Shown here: piece after piece, positions 1 to 7,107 of the stretch
Position numbering within the stretch: the stretch's first letter is position 1
Layout of the letters: each line of letters opens with the position of its first letter
From: Lentzea fradiae
Lineage (GTDB): Bacteria; Actinomycetota; Actinomycetes; Mycobacteriales; Pseudonocardiaceae
Length of the DNA: 64,000 bases
NCBI RefSeq assembly: GCF_900100955.1
Contig: NZ_FNCC01000003.1
Location: 310,001-374,000, forward strand
Reading direction: 5' to 3'
Translations under genes and position numbers: made by a program
Notes under the pieces: generated by a model
The model's input: only the letters and a program-made list of their open reading frames with translations
What the model was told of the DNA's origin: nothing
Database searches by the model: none

Positions 1-227
1 TGCTGCTCGGCCAGGACGTCGAGGACCTCTCGGGTGCCCGCGGGGTGCGGGCCGTCGTCGAACGTCAGCGCGATGACCTTCTCATCGGTGTCGACCCGGT
101 CGACGACCTCACCGAAGAACTGGAAAGTGCGCGATCCCGAGACGTTCCACAACGACACCGCGGCGGCGAGGACGACGACCAGGCTGATGGCGACGACGAT
201 CGTCGACTTGCGACGTAACCACTTCAT
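1..227 (-). CDS. Polysaccharide deacetylase (NodB homology), partial at left edge
   Basis: Reading the minus strand from an ATG at 225-227 gives a basic N-terminus (MKWLRRKS), one hydrophobic helix rich in V, I, L and A (signal anchor or uncleaved signal peptide), then VIALTFDDGPHPAGTREVL. The TFDDGP motif is the metal-binding and catalytic start of the NodB/CE4 deacetylase fold. Such enzymes remove acetyl groups from peptidoglycan, chitin or related glycans outside the membrane. Only about 75 residues are in the window, so the other catalytic motifs cannot be checked. Codon 4 is TTA (plus-strand 216-218), the rare leucine codon read by the bldA tRNA in streptomycetes. Family assignment is confident; the substrate is unknown. 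Confidence 0.85.
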   Translation of the reverse strand, partial: MKWLRRKSTIVVAISLVVVLAAAVSLWNVSGSRTFQFFGEVVDRVDTDEKVIALTFDDGPHPAGTREVLDVLAEQ

Positions 228-557
228 CCGTCCACTATGGCGAAGATCGATTCGCCACCGCGCCGCACCCCCGTCATCGAGCGTCGCGGATCCGGAAGAA
301 TGATTCCCCGAACACATCGAGACGCACACCCTTGAAATGCGACGAGAAAGGTCCCGGCCCCGCCCAAGGATTTTCCATCCGGCACTCCGGGACCGGGTTT
401 CCGTTGCCGTGGCACCATCACCGGCCCCGATCGAGCCTCCTCCCGGCCCCGCCGAACGATTTCGATCGTTCGACTCGAACATCTTCGAACCGCTTGACCG
501 AATAGTTCCCTGCTGGTTGTGTGGGCTGCACCGCCGCTCACGAATTGGGAGCGTGAA
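228..557. promoter_or_regulatory. Divergent intergenic region with two 6-6-6 inverted repeats
   Basis: These 330 bases separate the divergent deacetylase and pectate lyase genes and must carry both promoters. Two short inverted repeats with the same geometry are visible: GGCGAA-N6-TTCGCC at 239-256, close to the deacetylase start, and GAACGA-N6-TCGTTC at 454-471, about 90 bases before the pectate lyase. Both are rich in CGAA/TTCG half sites and could be operators. I see no good -35/-10 pair and no open reading frame worth calling. Confidence 0.35.
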
Positions 558-1490
558 ATGATTCCAAAGCGTGCAGCACTGGTTTCCGCGGCTGCGCTGG
601 TGCTCGGCGCGGTGGCCGTCCCCCCGGCGACCGCGGCGCCCTTCGGCCTGGTCGGGTGGGCCACCCAGGCAGGAGGCACGACGGGAGGCGGCAACGCCAC
701 GCCGATCACCGTCACCACGGCCTCCGCGTTCACCGACGCCGCCAAGGCGTCCGGCGCGGCGGTCATCAGGGTCTCCGGCACCATCTCGCTGCCGAGCATG
801 ACCAAGATCGCGTCCGACAAGACGATCGAGGGCGTGGGATCGGGTTCGACGATCACCGGCCAGGGCCTGAACATCAGCAACGCGTCCAACGTGATCGTGC
901 GCAACCTCAACTTCCGCAACTGGGGTGACGACGCGATCAACGTGCAGTACTCCACCCGCGTGTGGATCGACCACAACACCTTCTCGAACGGCTACGACGG
1001 CGCGCTCGACGTCAAACGGGCGTCGGACTACGTCACGGTGTCGTGGAACAAGTTCACCAGCCACAACAAGACGATGCTGCTGGGCCACAGCGACGACAAC
1101 GGATCGGAGGACCGCGGCAAGCTCCGGGTGACCTACCACCACAACTGGTTCGACGGCACGCAGCAGCGCCACCCGCGGGTGCGCTTCGGCAACCCGGTGC
1201 ACGTCTACAACAACTACTACGGAGGCGTGACCTCCTACGGGGTCGCCTCGACCGTCGAGGCGGGCGTCCTGGTGGAAGGGAACTTCTTCGAGAACACCAG
1301 GGACCCGTTCCACCGGGGTGAGGGCAGTTCGGCCGGCGGTTCTCTCGTCGCGCGCAACAACCACTTCGTCAACTCGGGCTCCGGCGACCAGGGCGGTTCG
1401 GTGAAGAGCCCTCCCTACTCGTACCAGCTCGACAGCGCGAGCACGGTGAAAAGCGTGGTCACGGCCGGTGCGGGTGCCGGTCGCGGTTAA
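558..1490 (+). CDS. Secreted pectate lyase, polysaccharide lyase family 1
   Basis: The 310-residue product starts MIPKRAALVSAAALVLGAVA, a typical Sec signal peptide with likely cleavage after PATAA near residue 27. The mature part is a right-handed parallel beta-helix pectate lyase. Visible hallmarks are the Asn/Val-rich ladder repeats (NASNVIVRNLNF), the calcium-site region DGALDVKRASDYVTVSWNKF, and the RHPRVRFG segment with the catalytic arginine. It should cleave polygalacturonate by beta-elimination outside the cell. The ATG at 558 was chosen over an upstream in-frame ATG because it begins directly with the signal peptide and follows GGGAGCGTGA. The length is normal for a single-domain PL1 enzyme with no carbohydrate-binding module. 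It is monocistronic, with a strong hairpin just downstream. Confidence 0.92.
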   Translation: MIPKRAALVSAAALVLGAVAVPPATAAPFGLVGWATQAGGTTGGGNATPITVTTASAFTDAAKASGAAVIRVSGTISLPSMTKIASDKTIEGVGSGSTITGQGLNISNASNVIVRNLNFRNWGDDAINVQYSTRVWIDHNTFSNGYDGALDVKRASDYVTVSWNKFTSHNKTMLLGHSDDNGSEDRGKLRVTYHHNWFDGTQQRHPRVRFGNPVHVYNNYYGGVTSYGVASTVEAGVLVEGNFFENTRDPFHRGEGSSAGGSLVARNNHFVNSGSGDQGGSVKSPPYSYQLDSASTVKSVVTAGAGAGRG

Positions 1491-1498
1491 GAGGACCG

Positions 1499-1528
1499 GG
1501 GAGCGTCCGCGATGTCGCGGGCGCTCCC
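1499..1528 (+). terminator. Hairpin terminator after the pectate lyase gene
   Basis: Left arm 1499-1512 pairs with 1515-1528 over 14 positions (GGGAGCGTCCGCGA with TCGCGGGCGCTCCC), with one T-G wobble and a two-base centre, so the real loop is slightly larger. It lies 9 bases after the stop codon. There is no T-run, as is usual in high-GC actinomycetes. Confidence 0.75.
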
Positions 1529-1693
1529 GTTCTCATCCGGGACGTTCCATTCGGACCCGCACAAGTCCCGTTCGGGCGCCGGTGCGCAGGCGTGCTCGGG
1601 CGTAGCCGTAATAATTGCGTCACAGTGGGACGGGGATGATTCAGGCGAGACCGAGCGTTCTCCTGAGTGAACACCGAGAAGAGGAGCGTCACT

Positions 1694-2191
1694 GTGACGG
1701 AGAAGGCAGTTCTCGCGGGCGGCTGTTTCTGGGGCATGCAGGATTTGTTCCGCCGCCACCCCGGCGTCGTCTCGACGCGCGTCGGCTACACCGGCGACCC
1801 GGACACGCCGAACGCCACCTACCGCGACCACGGCAACCACGCCGAGGCGATCGAGATCGTGTTCGACCCGGAGAAGCTGAGCTACCGGCAGGTCCTGGCC
1901 TTCTTCTTCCAGATCCACGACCCGACGACGCGCAACCGCCAGGGCAACGACATCGGCGCCAGCTACCGGTCGGCGATCTTCTTCGAGACCGACGAGCAGA
2001 AGCGCATCGCCGAGGAGACGATCGCGGACGTCGACGCCTCCGGCAAGTGGCCGGGCAAGGTCGTCACCGAGGTCACGCAGGCGACCGAGTTCTGGCAGGC
2101 CGAGCCGGAGCACCAGGACTACCTGGAGCGCTACCCCAACGGCTACACCTGCCACTACGTGAGGCCCGAGTGGCAGCTCGGCGAGAGGTAG
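1694..2191 (+). CDS. msrA: Peptide methionine sulfoxide reductase MsrA
   Basis: The 165-residue protein carries the MsrA signature GGCFWG near residue 10, whose cysteine is the nucleophile that reduces methionine-S-sulfoxide. Further family blocks visible are [22 protein letters not shown]-like text, FFQIHDPTT, and the C-terminal YPNGYTCHY. The start is the GTG at 1694, placed 7 bases after GAGGAG (1681-1686); a longer in-frame ATG at 1667 lacks a ribosome site. It is a cytosolic oxidative-damage repair enzyme. The following MOSC gene overlaps its end, so the two are probably co-translated. The catalytic Cys and overall length are normal. Confidence 0.93.
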   Translation: MTEKAVLAGGCFWGMQDLFRRHPGVVSTRVGYTGDPDTPNATYRDHGNHAEAIEIVFDPEKLSYRQVLAFFFQIHDPTTRNRQGNDIGASYRSAIFFETDEQKRIAEETIADVDASGKWPGKVVTEVTQATEFWQAEPEHQDYLERYPNGYTCHYVRPEWQLGER

Positions 2192-2667
2192 AGATCACGG
2201 GTCTGCACGTCTCACCCGTGCACGCCTTCGAGGGCCGTCCGTTGGACGGCCCTCGTCCCGATCCGGGACCTGTCGCGCACGACCGGGTCGCCGTCCGCGC
2301 CGGTCTCGGGCTCGTCGGCGACCGGTACTTCAACCACCCCGCCCACCGCAACGCCGCGGTCACGTTCATCGCGGCCGAGTCGCTCGCCCCGTGGCCGGTG
2401 GACCCGTTGGTGGCGCGGCGCAACGTCGTTCTGCGCGGGTTCGACGTGGACGCGGTGGCGCGGGGCACCGTGTTCAGCCTCGACAGCGGTGACGGGCCGG
2501 TGCGGTTCGAGGTGCACCGGCCCGCCAGCCCCTGCGCCTGGATGGACGCGGTGATCGCTCCGGGCGCGTTCAAAGCGTTGCGGGGCAAGGGCGGCGTGCG
2601 GTGCGTGCCCTTGGACGACGGCCTGTTGCGCATCGGAAGAGCGGTGCTCGCCCTCACCGGCACGTAG
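2170..2667 (+). CDS. MOSC domain protein
   Basis: The product (about 165 residues) reads [18 protein letters not shown], then [21 protein letters not shown], and near the end [29 protein letters not shown]. This is the MOSC fold, with the conserved cysteine in SPC. MOSC domains of molybdenum-cofactor sulfurases and YiiM/YuaD-type proteins handle sulfur or N-hydroxylated substrates; the exact reaction of this stand-alone protein is unknown. The start is uncertain. The GTG at 2170 lies inside the msrA end and is the only good in-frame start, but homology may begin only near 2194. Overlap with msrA suggests translational coupling. Confidence 0.75.
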   Translation: MAARREVEITGLHVSPVHAFEGRPLDGPRPDPGPVAHDRVAVRAGLGLVGDRYFNHPAHRNAAVTFIAAESLAPWPVDPLVARRNVVLRGFDVDAVARGTVFSLDSGDGPVRFEVHRPASPCAWMDAVIAPGAFKALRGKGGVRCVPLDDGLLRIGRAVLALTGT

Positions 2668-2700
2668 ACCCTCGCAGCCATCGCTTGACCTACAGGTGTG

Positions 2701-3441
2701 TCAGGGCGTGGTGCAGAGCTCGGCGAGCGCGGCCAGCAGCACCGGTGCCGCCTCGGGACGGCACACCAGCAGGTCCTCGGTGCGCGGCTCGGGCGAGCGG
2801 AAGTCCAGCGGTGTGCCGTCCAGGTGCGAGGCGTGGGCACCGGCCGCGAGGGCGACGGCGACCGGCGCCGCGCTGTCCCACTGGTACTGGCCGCCCGCGT
2901 GCACGTACGCGTCGACCTTGCCGGTGCACACCGCCATCGCCTTGACCCCGGCGGAGCCCATCGGCACCAGCTGCACGTCCAGGACGCGGGCCAGCTCGTC
3001 CACCAGCGGCGGGCGGTGGCTGCGGCTCACCGCCACCCGCAGACGCCGGGGCTCCGGGGCGGGCAACGGCACCGGGGTGCCGGTGCCGTGCGTGTCGCCG
3101 GACGAGAGGGCCACGGCGCCGGCGGTCAGCTCACCGCCCTCGGCCAGCGCCACGTGGACGGCCCAGTCGTCGCGGCCGTCGCTGTACTCGCGGGTGCCGT
3201 CCAGCGGGTCGATGATCCACAGGCGGCCGGAGCGGGCGTCGGGCGTGACGGAGTCGCCCTCCTCGGACAGCACGGCGTCGCCGGGACGGTGCCGCTCCAG
3301 CAGTTCGACGAGCAGGTCGTGCGCCCGGCGGTCGCCCTCGCGGCCCGCCTCCGGTCCGGAGAGACCGCCGGAACGCAAGCGGGACAGCAGGTCCCGGGCA
3401 GTGGAGGCGAGAGTGGAGGCGAGCGTGTGATCGTCCATCAT
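2701..3441 (-). CDS. cysQ: 3'(2'),5'-bisphosphate nucleotidase CysQ-like (inositol monophosphatase family)
   Basis: The 246-residue protein has the Li-sensitive phosphatase motifs LSEEGD, WIIDPLDGTREYSDG and WDSAAPVAVALAAG, which bind the catalytic metals. Families with REYSDG/REF after DPLDGT act on 3'-phosphoadenosine 5'-phosphate (PAP) or related bisphosphates, clearing the by-product of sulfate activation. It is the last gene of a minus-strand set. The HAD phosphatase gene ends two bases upstream of its ATG-ATG start, so the two are surely co-transcribed. Its place near cysD/cysN remnants across the strand fits a sulfur-assimilation neighbourhood. Inositol phosphatase activity cannot be excluded from sequence alone. 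Confidence 0.85.
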   Translation of the reverse strand: MMDDHTLASTLASTARDLLSRLRSGGLSGPEAGREGDRRAHDLLVELLERHRPGDAVLSEEGDSVTPDARSGRLWIIDPLDGTREYSDGRDDWAVHVALAEGGELTAGAVALSSGDTHGTGTPVPLPAPEPRRLRVAVSRSHRPPLVDELARVLDVQLVPMGSAGVKAMAVCTGKVDAYVHAGGQYQWDSAAPVAVALAAGAHASHLDGTPLDFRSPEPRTEDLLVCRPEAAPVLLAALAELCTTP

Positions 3442-3443
3442 GG

Positions 3444-4073
3444 TCAGGTCCGGACGCTGAGGACGACGCGGTCACCGCGGACCTCGAAGCTCACGTGCGA
3501 GAGGTCGGGCACGACGACGTCCGCGTCCAGGCCCTCTCCGACGCCGAGGGTCGTGCACCCGGCGGCGCGGCCCGACGCGAGACCCGAGGCGGTGTCCTCG
3601 ACGGCCAGGCAGCGCCGGGGATCGGTGCCGAGCTGGTCCGCGGCGGACAGGTACGGCTCGGGCGCCGGTTTGCCCTGCTCCACGTCGTCGGCGGTGACGA
3701 GCACCTCCGTCGCGGGCAGTCCGGCGGCCGCGGTGCGGGCGGCGGTGACGTCCCGCGAGCAGGAGGTCACGATGGCCTTCAACGGACCGGCGGACTCGGT
3801 GGCGTCCAGGGCACCGGGCAGCACGACGACGCCGTCCAGGTCGTGGGTGGCGATGTGGGAGTAGTGCGCCAGAGCCTCCGCGTGACGCTCGGGCGGTAAC
3901 AACGCGGCGACGATGTCCTTGGCGGGCTTGCCCTCCGTGCCGGCGAGGCGCTCGGGCTCGACCCCTTCCTCCTCCGCCCAGCGCCGCCAGGCCCTGCGGA
4001 CGGCGGCCGTGGAGTCGATCAGGGTGCCGTCGAGGTCGAACAGCACCGCGTCGAATTCCAGTCGCATGGTCAT
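3444..4073 (-). CDS. HAD superfamily phosphatase (subfamily IA)
   Basis: The 209-residue protein opens with FDAVLFDLDGTLIDS, the DxDGT motif with the nucleophilic and acid-base aspartates. Later come IVTSCSRD (motif II Ser/Thr), GKPAPEPYL (motif III Lys) and LAVEDTASGLASGRAAG (metal-binding ED). The helical cap insert between motifs I and II makes it a beta-phosphoglucomutase/phosphoglycolate-like HAD. The substrate is unknown; sugar phosphates are usual. The start at 4073 overlaps the stop of the upstream transporter remnant (ATGA), so this gene was once the second gene of a transporter operon. It probably now depends on whatever promoter survives the rearrangement there. Confidence 0.85.
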   Translation of the reverse strand: MTMRLEFDAVLFDLDGTLIDSTAAVRRAWRRWAEEEGVEPERLAGTEGKPAKDIVAALLPPERHAEALAHYSHIATHDLDGVVVLPGALDATESAGPLKAIVTSCSRDVTAARTAAAGLPATEVLVTADDVEQGKPAPEPYLSAADQLGTDPRRCLAVEDTASGLASGRAAGCTTLGVGEGLDADVVVPDLSHVSFEVRGDRVVLSVRT

Positions 4074-4250
4074 CCTTTCGCTCCAGAGGTGACGGGTTCT
4101 CGTTGTGCGACATAGCGGACCAGCGCGATCACGAAGCCGAGCGCGACGATGCCGATGTTGAAGGCCGACACCGCGAACGACACGGCGAGCTCGCCGCCCT
4201 CACCCGCCGCCTGGAAGAGCGCGGCCTGCACGGCGGGGACGAACGACCAG
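4070..4250 (-). pseudogene. C-terminal remnant of an MFS transporter
   Basis: In the minus-strand frame the text FVPAVQAALFQAAGEGGELAVSFAVSAFNIGI matches the region around helix 11 of drug or sugar efflux MFS proteins (the ELAxSxxxSAFNxGI motif). After it comes only a short hydrophobic tail (VALGFVIALVRYV), so part of the last two helices also seems lost. Everything N-terminal of about position 4250 is missing and is replaced by a cysD fragment on the other strand. It ends with an ATGA overlap into the HAD gene, so the original operon was transporter-HAD-cysQ. The breakpoint (4236-4252) is my estimate from where both similarities stop. Confidence 0.6.
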
Positions 4251-4251
4251 G

Positions 4252-4547
4252 CGCCGTCGCTGTACTTCGCGCACTCCCGGGAGGTGTACCTGCGGGACGG
4301 CATGTGGTTGACCGCCGGACCGTGGGGTGGCCCCGCCGAGGGCGAGGAGACCGTCGAGAAGACCGTGCGCTATCGCACCGTCGGCGACGGCTCGTGCACC
4401 GGCGCGGTCGAGTCGGACGCGGCCACCGTCGGCGACATCATCGAGGAGATCAAGGCCAGCAGGCTCACCGAACGCGGTGCGAGCAGGGCCGACGACCGCA
4501 TGTCCGAGGCAGCCATGGAGGACCGCAAGCGGGAGGGGTACTTCTGA
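4252..4547 (+). pseudogene. cysD: cysD C-terminal fragment (sulfate adenylyltransferase subunit 2, N-terminal two thirds missing)
   Basis: From about 4252 the plus frame reads SLYFAHSREVYLRDGMW, then VRYRTVGDGSCTGAVESDA, and ends DDRMSEAAMEDRKREGYF. This is the highly conserved C-terminus of CysD, the ATP-pyrophosphatase subunit that makes adenosine phosphosulfate. The normal protein is about 300 residues; only about 97 remain, and the nucleotide-binding SGGKDS domain is gone. No plausible start precedes the fragment; instead the sequence becomes an MFS remnant on the opposite strand. The stop overlaps the cysN ATG by one base, as in intact cysDN operons. This fragment cannot be active alone. 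Confidence 0.85.
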
Positions 4548-5821
4548 TGACGTCCGATCTGTTGCGACTGGTGACCGCGGGCAGTGTGGACGACGGCAAG
4601 TCCACTTTGGTCGGACGGCTGCTCTACGACACCAAGTCCGTGCTCAGCGACCAGATCGACGCGGTGCTGCGCAGCAGCGAGGAACGCGGGCTCGACAACC
4701 CGGACCTCTCGCTGCTGGTGGACGGCCTGCGCGCCGAACGGGAGCAGGGCATCACCATCGACGTGGCCTACCGGTACTTCGCGACCGCCAAGCGCACGTT
4801 CGTCCTCGCCGACACCCCCGGTCACGTGCACTACCTGCGCAACACCGTGACCGGCGCGTCGACCGCGGACCACGCCGTGCTGCTGACCGACGCGCGCAAG
4901 GGCGTGCTGCCGCAGACCCGCAGGCACCTGGCCGTGATGGCGATGCTCGGCGTCCCCGGCATCACGCTCGCGGTCAACAAGCTCGACCTGGTGGACTTCT
5001 CGCAGGAGATCTACGAGTCGATCCGCGACGAGTTCGCAGCGCACGCGCGGTCGCTGGGGTTCCGCCCCGAGCAGGTCACCACGGTGCCGTTGTCCGCGCT
5101 GGCGGGTGACAACGTGGTGACCCGCTCCGACAAGACCCCCTGGTACGACGGGCCGACGTTGCTGGAGCACCTGGAGACCGTGCGGCCCGACGAACGCGGC
5201 TGCGACGTCGGCCTGCGCGTGCCGGTGCAGTACGTGCTGCGCGACGGCGGCACGGACTACCGCGCGTACGCCGGTCAGGTCGCGGCGGGCGAGGTGCGTC
5301 CAGGTGACGAGGTCGTGGTGCTGCCGGCGGGGACCAGGTCGACGGTCACCGCGGTCGGCGCCCCGGACGGACCTGTCGACGAGGCGACCGCCGGGCAGCC
5401 GGTGGCGCTGACCCTCGCCGACGACCTGCCGGTCAGCCGCGGCGACCTGATCGCGGCGGCGGACCGGGTGCCGGAGCTCGTCCAGGAGGTCACCGCGACG
5501 GTGTGCTGGCTCGCGGAGGAGCCGTTGCGTCCCGGCGCGCGGGTCCTGCTCAAGCACGGCACGCGGACCACGAAGTGCCGGGTGCCCGGCCTGGCCGCGC
5601 GGTTCGACGAGCAGGAGCTGGTGCTGGAGCGCGACCCGGAGAGCCTGGAGCTCAACGACATCGGGCAGGTGCGGCTGGAGGTCGCGGACGCGCTGCCGTT
5701 CGACTCCTACACCGACTGCGTGGCGACGGGGGCGTTCCTGCTCATCGACCCCGCGGGCGGTGACACGCTCGCGGCGGGCCAGGTGGGTGACACGCTGTCC
5801 GCGGTGACCGGTGATGCCTGA
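4547..5821 (+). CDS. cysN: Sulfate adenylyltransferase large subunit CysN (GTPase)
   Basis: The 424-residue protein has a translation-factor GTPase domain: GSVDDGKSTL (P-loop), REQGITIDVAYRYF (switch I), DTPGH (switch II) and NKLD. Two beta-barrel domains follow. It drives ATP sulfurylase by GTP hydrolysis, together with CysD, in APS formation. The length is normal for stand-alone CysN without a fused APS kinase. It overlaps the truncated cysD by one base and the next gene by eight. Because cysD is broken here, this CysN has no partner in the window. It needs another CysD elsewhere, or is on its way to decay. No loss of motif is seen in CysN itself. Confidence 0.9.
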   Translation: MTSDLLRLVTAGSVDDGKSTLVGRLLYDTKSVLSDQIDAVLRSSEERGLDNPDLSLLVDGLRAEREQGITIDVAYRYFATAKRTFVLADTPGHVHYLRNTVTGASTADHAVLLTDARKGVLPQTRRHLAVMAMLGVPGITLAVNKLDLVDFSQEIYESIRDEFAAHARSLGFRPEQVTTVPLSALAGDNVVTRSDKTPWYDGPTLLEHLETVRPDERGCDVGLRVPVQYVLRDGGTDYRAYAGQVAAGEVRPGDEVVVLPAGTRSTVTAVGAPDGPVDEATAGQPVALTLADDLPVSRGDLIAAADRVPELVQEVTATVCWLAEEPLRPGARVLLKHGTRTTKCRVPGLAARFDEQELVLERDPESLELNDIGQVRLEVADALPFDSYTDCVATGAFLLIDPAGGDTLAAGQVGDTLSAVTGDA

Positions 5822-7103
5822 GCGCGTCGTGGTCGTCGGCGCGGGCGCGAGCGGCACGCTGGCGGCGATACACCTGTTGCGGGCCAACGCCTCGCTGGAG
5901 CTGGTCCTGGTCGACCGCAGCGGGGAGTTCGGCCCGGGACGGGCGTACCGCACGGGCGATCCGGGGCACCTGCTGAACACCGTCGCGGGGAAGATGAGCG
6001 CGCTCGACGACGATCCCGGGCACTTCGTGCGCTGGAGCGGGGCCGCCGCCGACGAGTTCCTGCCACGGGGCGAGTACGGGCGCTATCTGGCCGAGACGTT
6101 GCGGGAGGAGGAGAAGAAGGCGGCGGTGCGGCACGTCGTGGACACCGCCACCGGCATCACCTCCACCGCCGGCGGCGTGACCGTCGAGCCGGCCAGGACC
6201 GGCCCGCTCCACGCGGACTTCGCGGTGCTGGCGCCGGGTGTGGGCAGCGGCGACCCGCTGGCCGGGCTGGTACCCGGCGACTCGCCGCGCTACGTGGCCG
6301 ACCCGTGGGCCGGGCCGTTGCCCCGCACCGGCGGCGAGCCGGTGCTCGTGCTCGGCACCGGACTGTCCATGATGGACGTCTCGGTCGCCGTGGCGCACGA
6401 CTCCGTGGTGCACGCCGTGTCGCGGCACGGCCTGCTCCCCCGGCCGCACCGGCTCGGGACCGGGCCGGCGCCGTCCCTCCCGGACCCGCCGCGGCGAGTC
6501 CGGTCGGTCGGTGAGCTGATGAGGTTCGTGCGGCGCAGCGTCTCGGCGCACCCGGACCGCTGACGCGACGTCGTCGACCAGCTGCGCCCGCACACGCACC
6601 GGCTGTGGCGGCAGCTCGACGTGCCCGAACGGCGCCGCTTCCTCGACCGCGTCGGCCCCTACTGGAACGTCCTCCGCCACCGGGCCGCGCCCACCACCCA
6701 CCGCCGGGTGCGCCGGCTCGTGGACGAGGGCCGGGTGCGGCTGCACCGGGGCGAGGTGACGGCCGTCCGGCCCGCCGGGGACGGGTTCCGCGTCGACCTG
6801 ACGGGACCGCGCGGCAGCCGCACGCTGACGGTGGGCTGGCTGATCAACGCGACCGGCTTCCGCCAGGACCCGCCGCTGGTGCGCGGGCTCGTGGCGGACG
6901 GCAAGGCTCGCCCGGACCCGATCGGGCTCGGTCTGCGGACCGGGGACGACGGCCGCGTGCTGGACCGGCACGGGAGGCCGTGCCGCATCTTCACGCTCGG
7001 CGCGCTGCGACGAGGCGAGCTGTTCGAAAGCACCGCCGTACCGGAGATCCGCGCCCAGGCGGCCGAGATCGCGGCGACCGTGGCCGCGCAGAGGACGAGG
7101 TGA
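5814..7103 (+). pseudogene. FAD/NAD(P)-binding oxidoreductase, interrupted by an in-frame TGA
   Basis: The frame begins VVVVGAGASGTLAAIHLLRAN (dinucleotide-binding GxGxxG) and runs through LNTVAGKMSALDDDPGHF and VLVLGTGLSMMDV to a TGA at 6561-6563. The same frame continues without break, VVDQLRPHTHRLW, FLDRVGPYWNV and LINATGF, to a stop at 7103. Family members, as I recall them, have Trp at the stop position (a W-R-x-VVD pattern), so a single TGG-to-TGA change explains it. Full length would be about 429 residues, typical for the NAD_binding_9 family. The gene sits between cysN (8-base overlap) and an aldehyde dehydrogenase. It is a recent pseudogene, a sequencing error, or a split protein; the first two are likelier. 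Confidence 0.8.
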
Positions 7104-7107
7104 TGAC

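Noticed and set aside
1615-2667. Long plus-strand frame joining the msrA region to the MOSC protein
   Set aside because: The first half is an out-of-frame shadow of msrA; only the MOSC part shows family similarity.
4370-5980. Long minus-strand open frames opposite cysN, the NRPS and the thiopeptide genes
   Set aside because: Such frames arise from high third-position GC; their translations are Arg/Ala/Pro-rich with no recognisable domain, and the plus-strand genes are clear.
6561-6563. Programmed TGA readthrough or selenocysteine
   Set aside because: Trp rather than Cys/Sec is expected at this position, no conserved stem-loop is apparent after it, and neighbouring cysD is also broken; simple mutation or sequencing error is likelier.
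5814-7103. The broken flavoprotein as an ornithine/lysine N-monooxygenase
   Set aside because: Its sequence fits the NAD_binding_9 type oxidoreductases next to cys genes, and it lies 20 kb from the siderophore locus.
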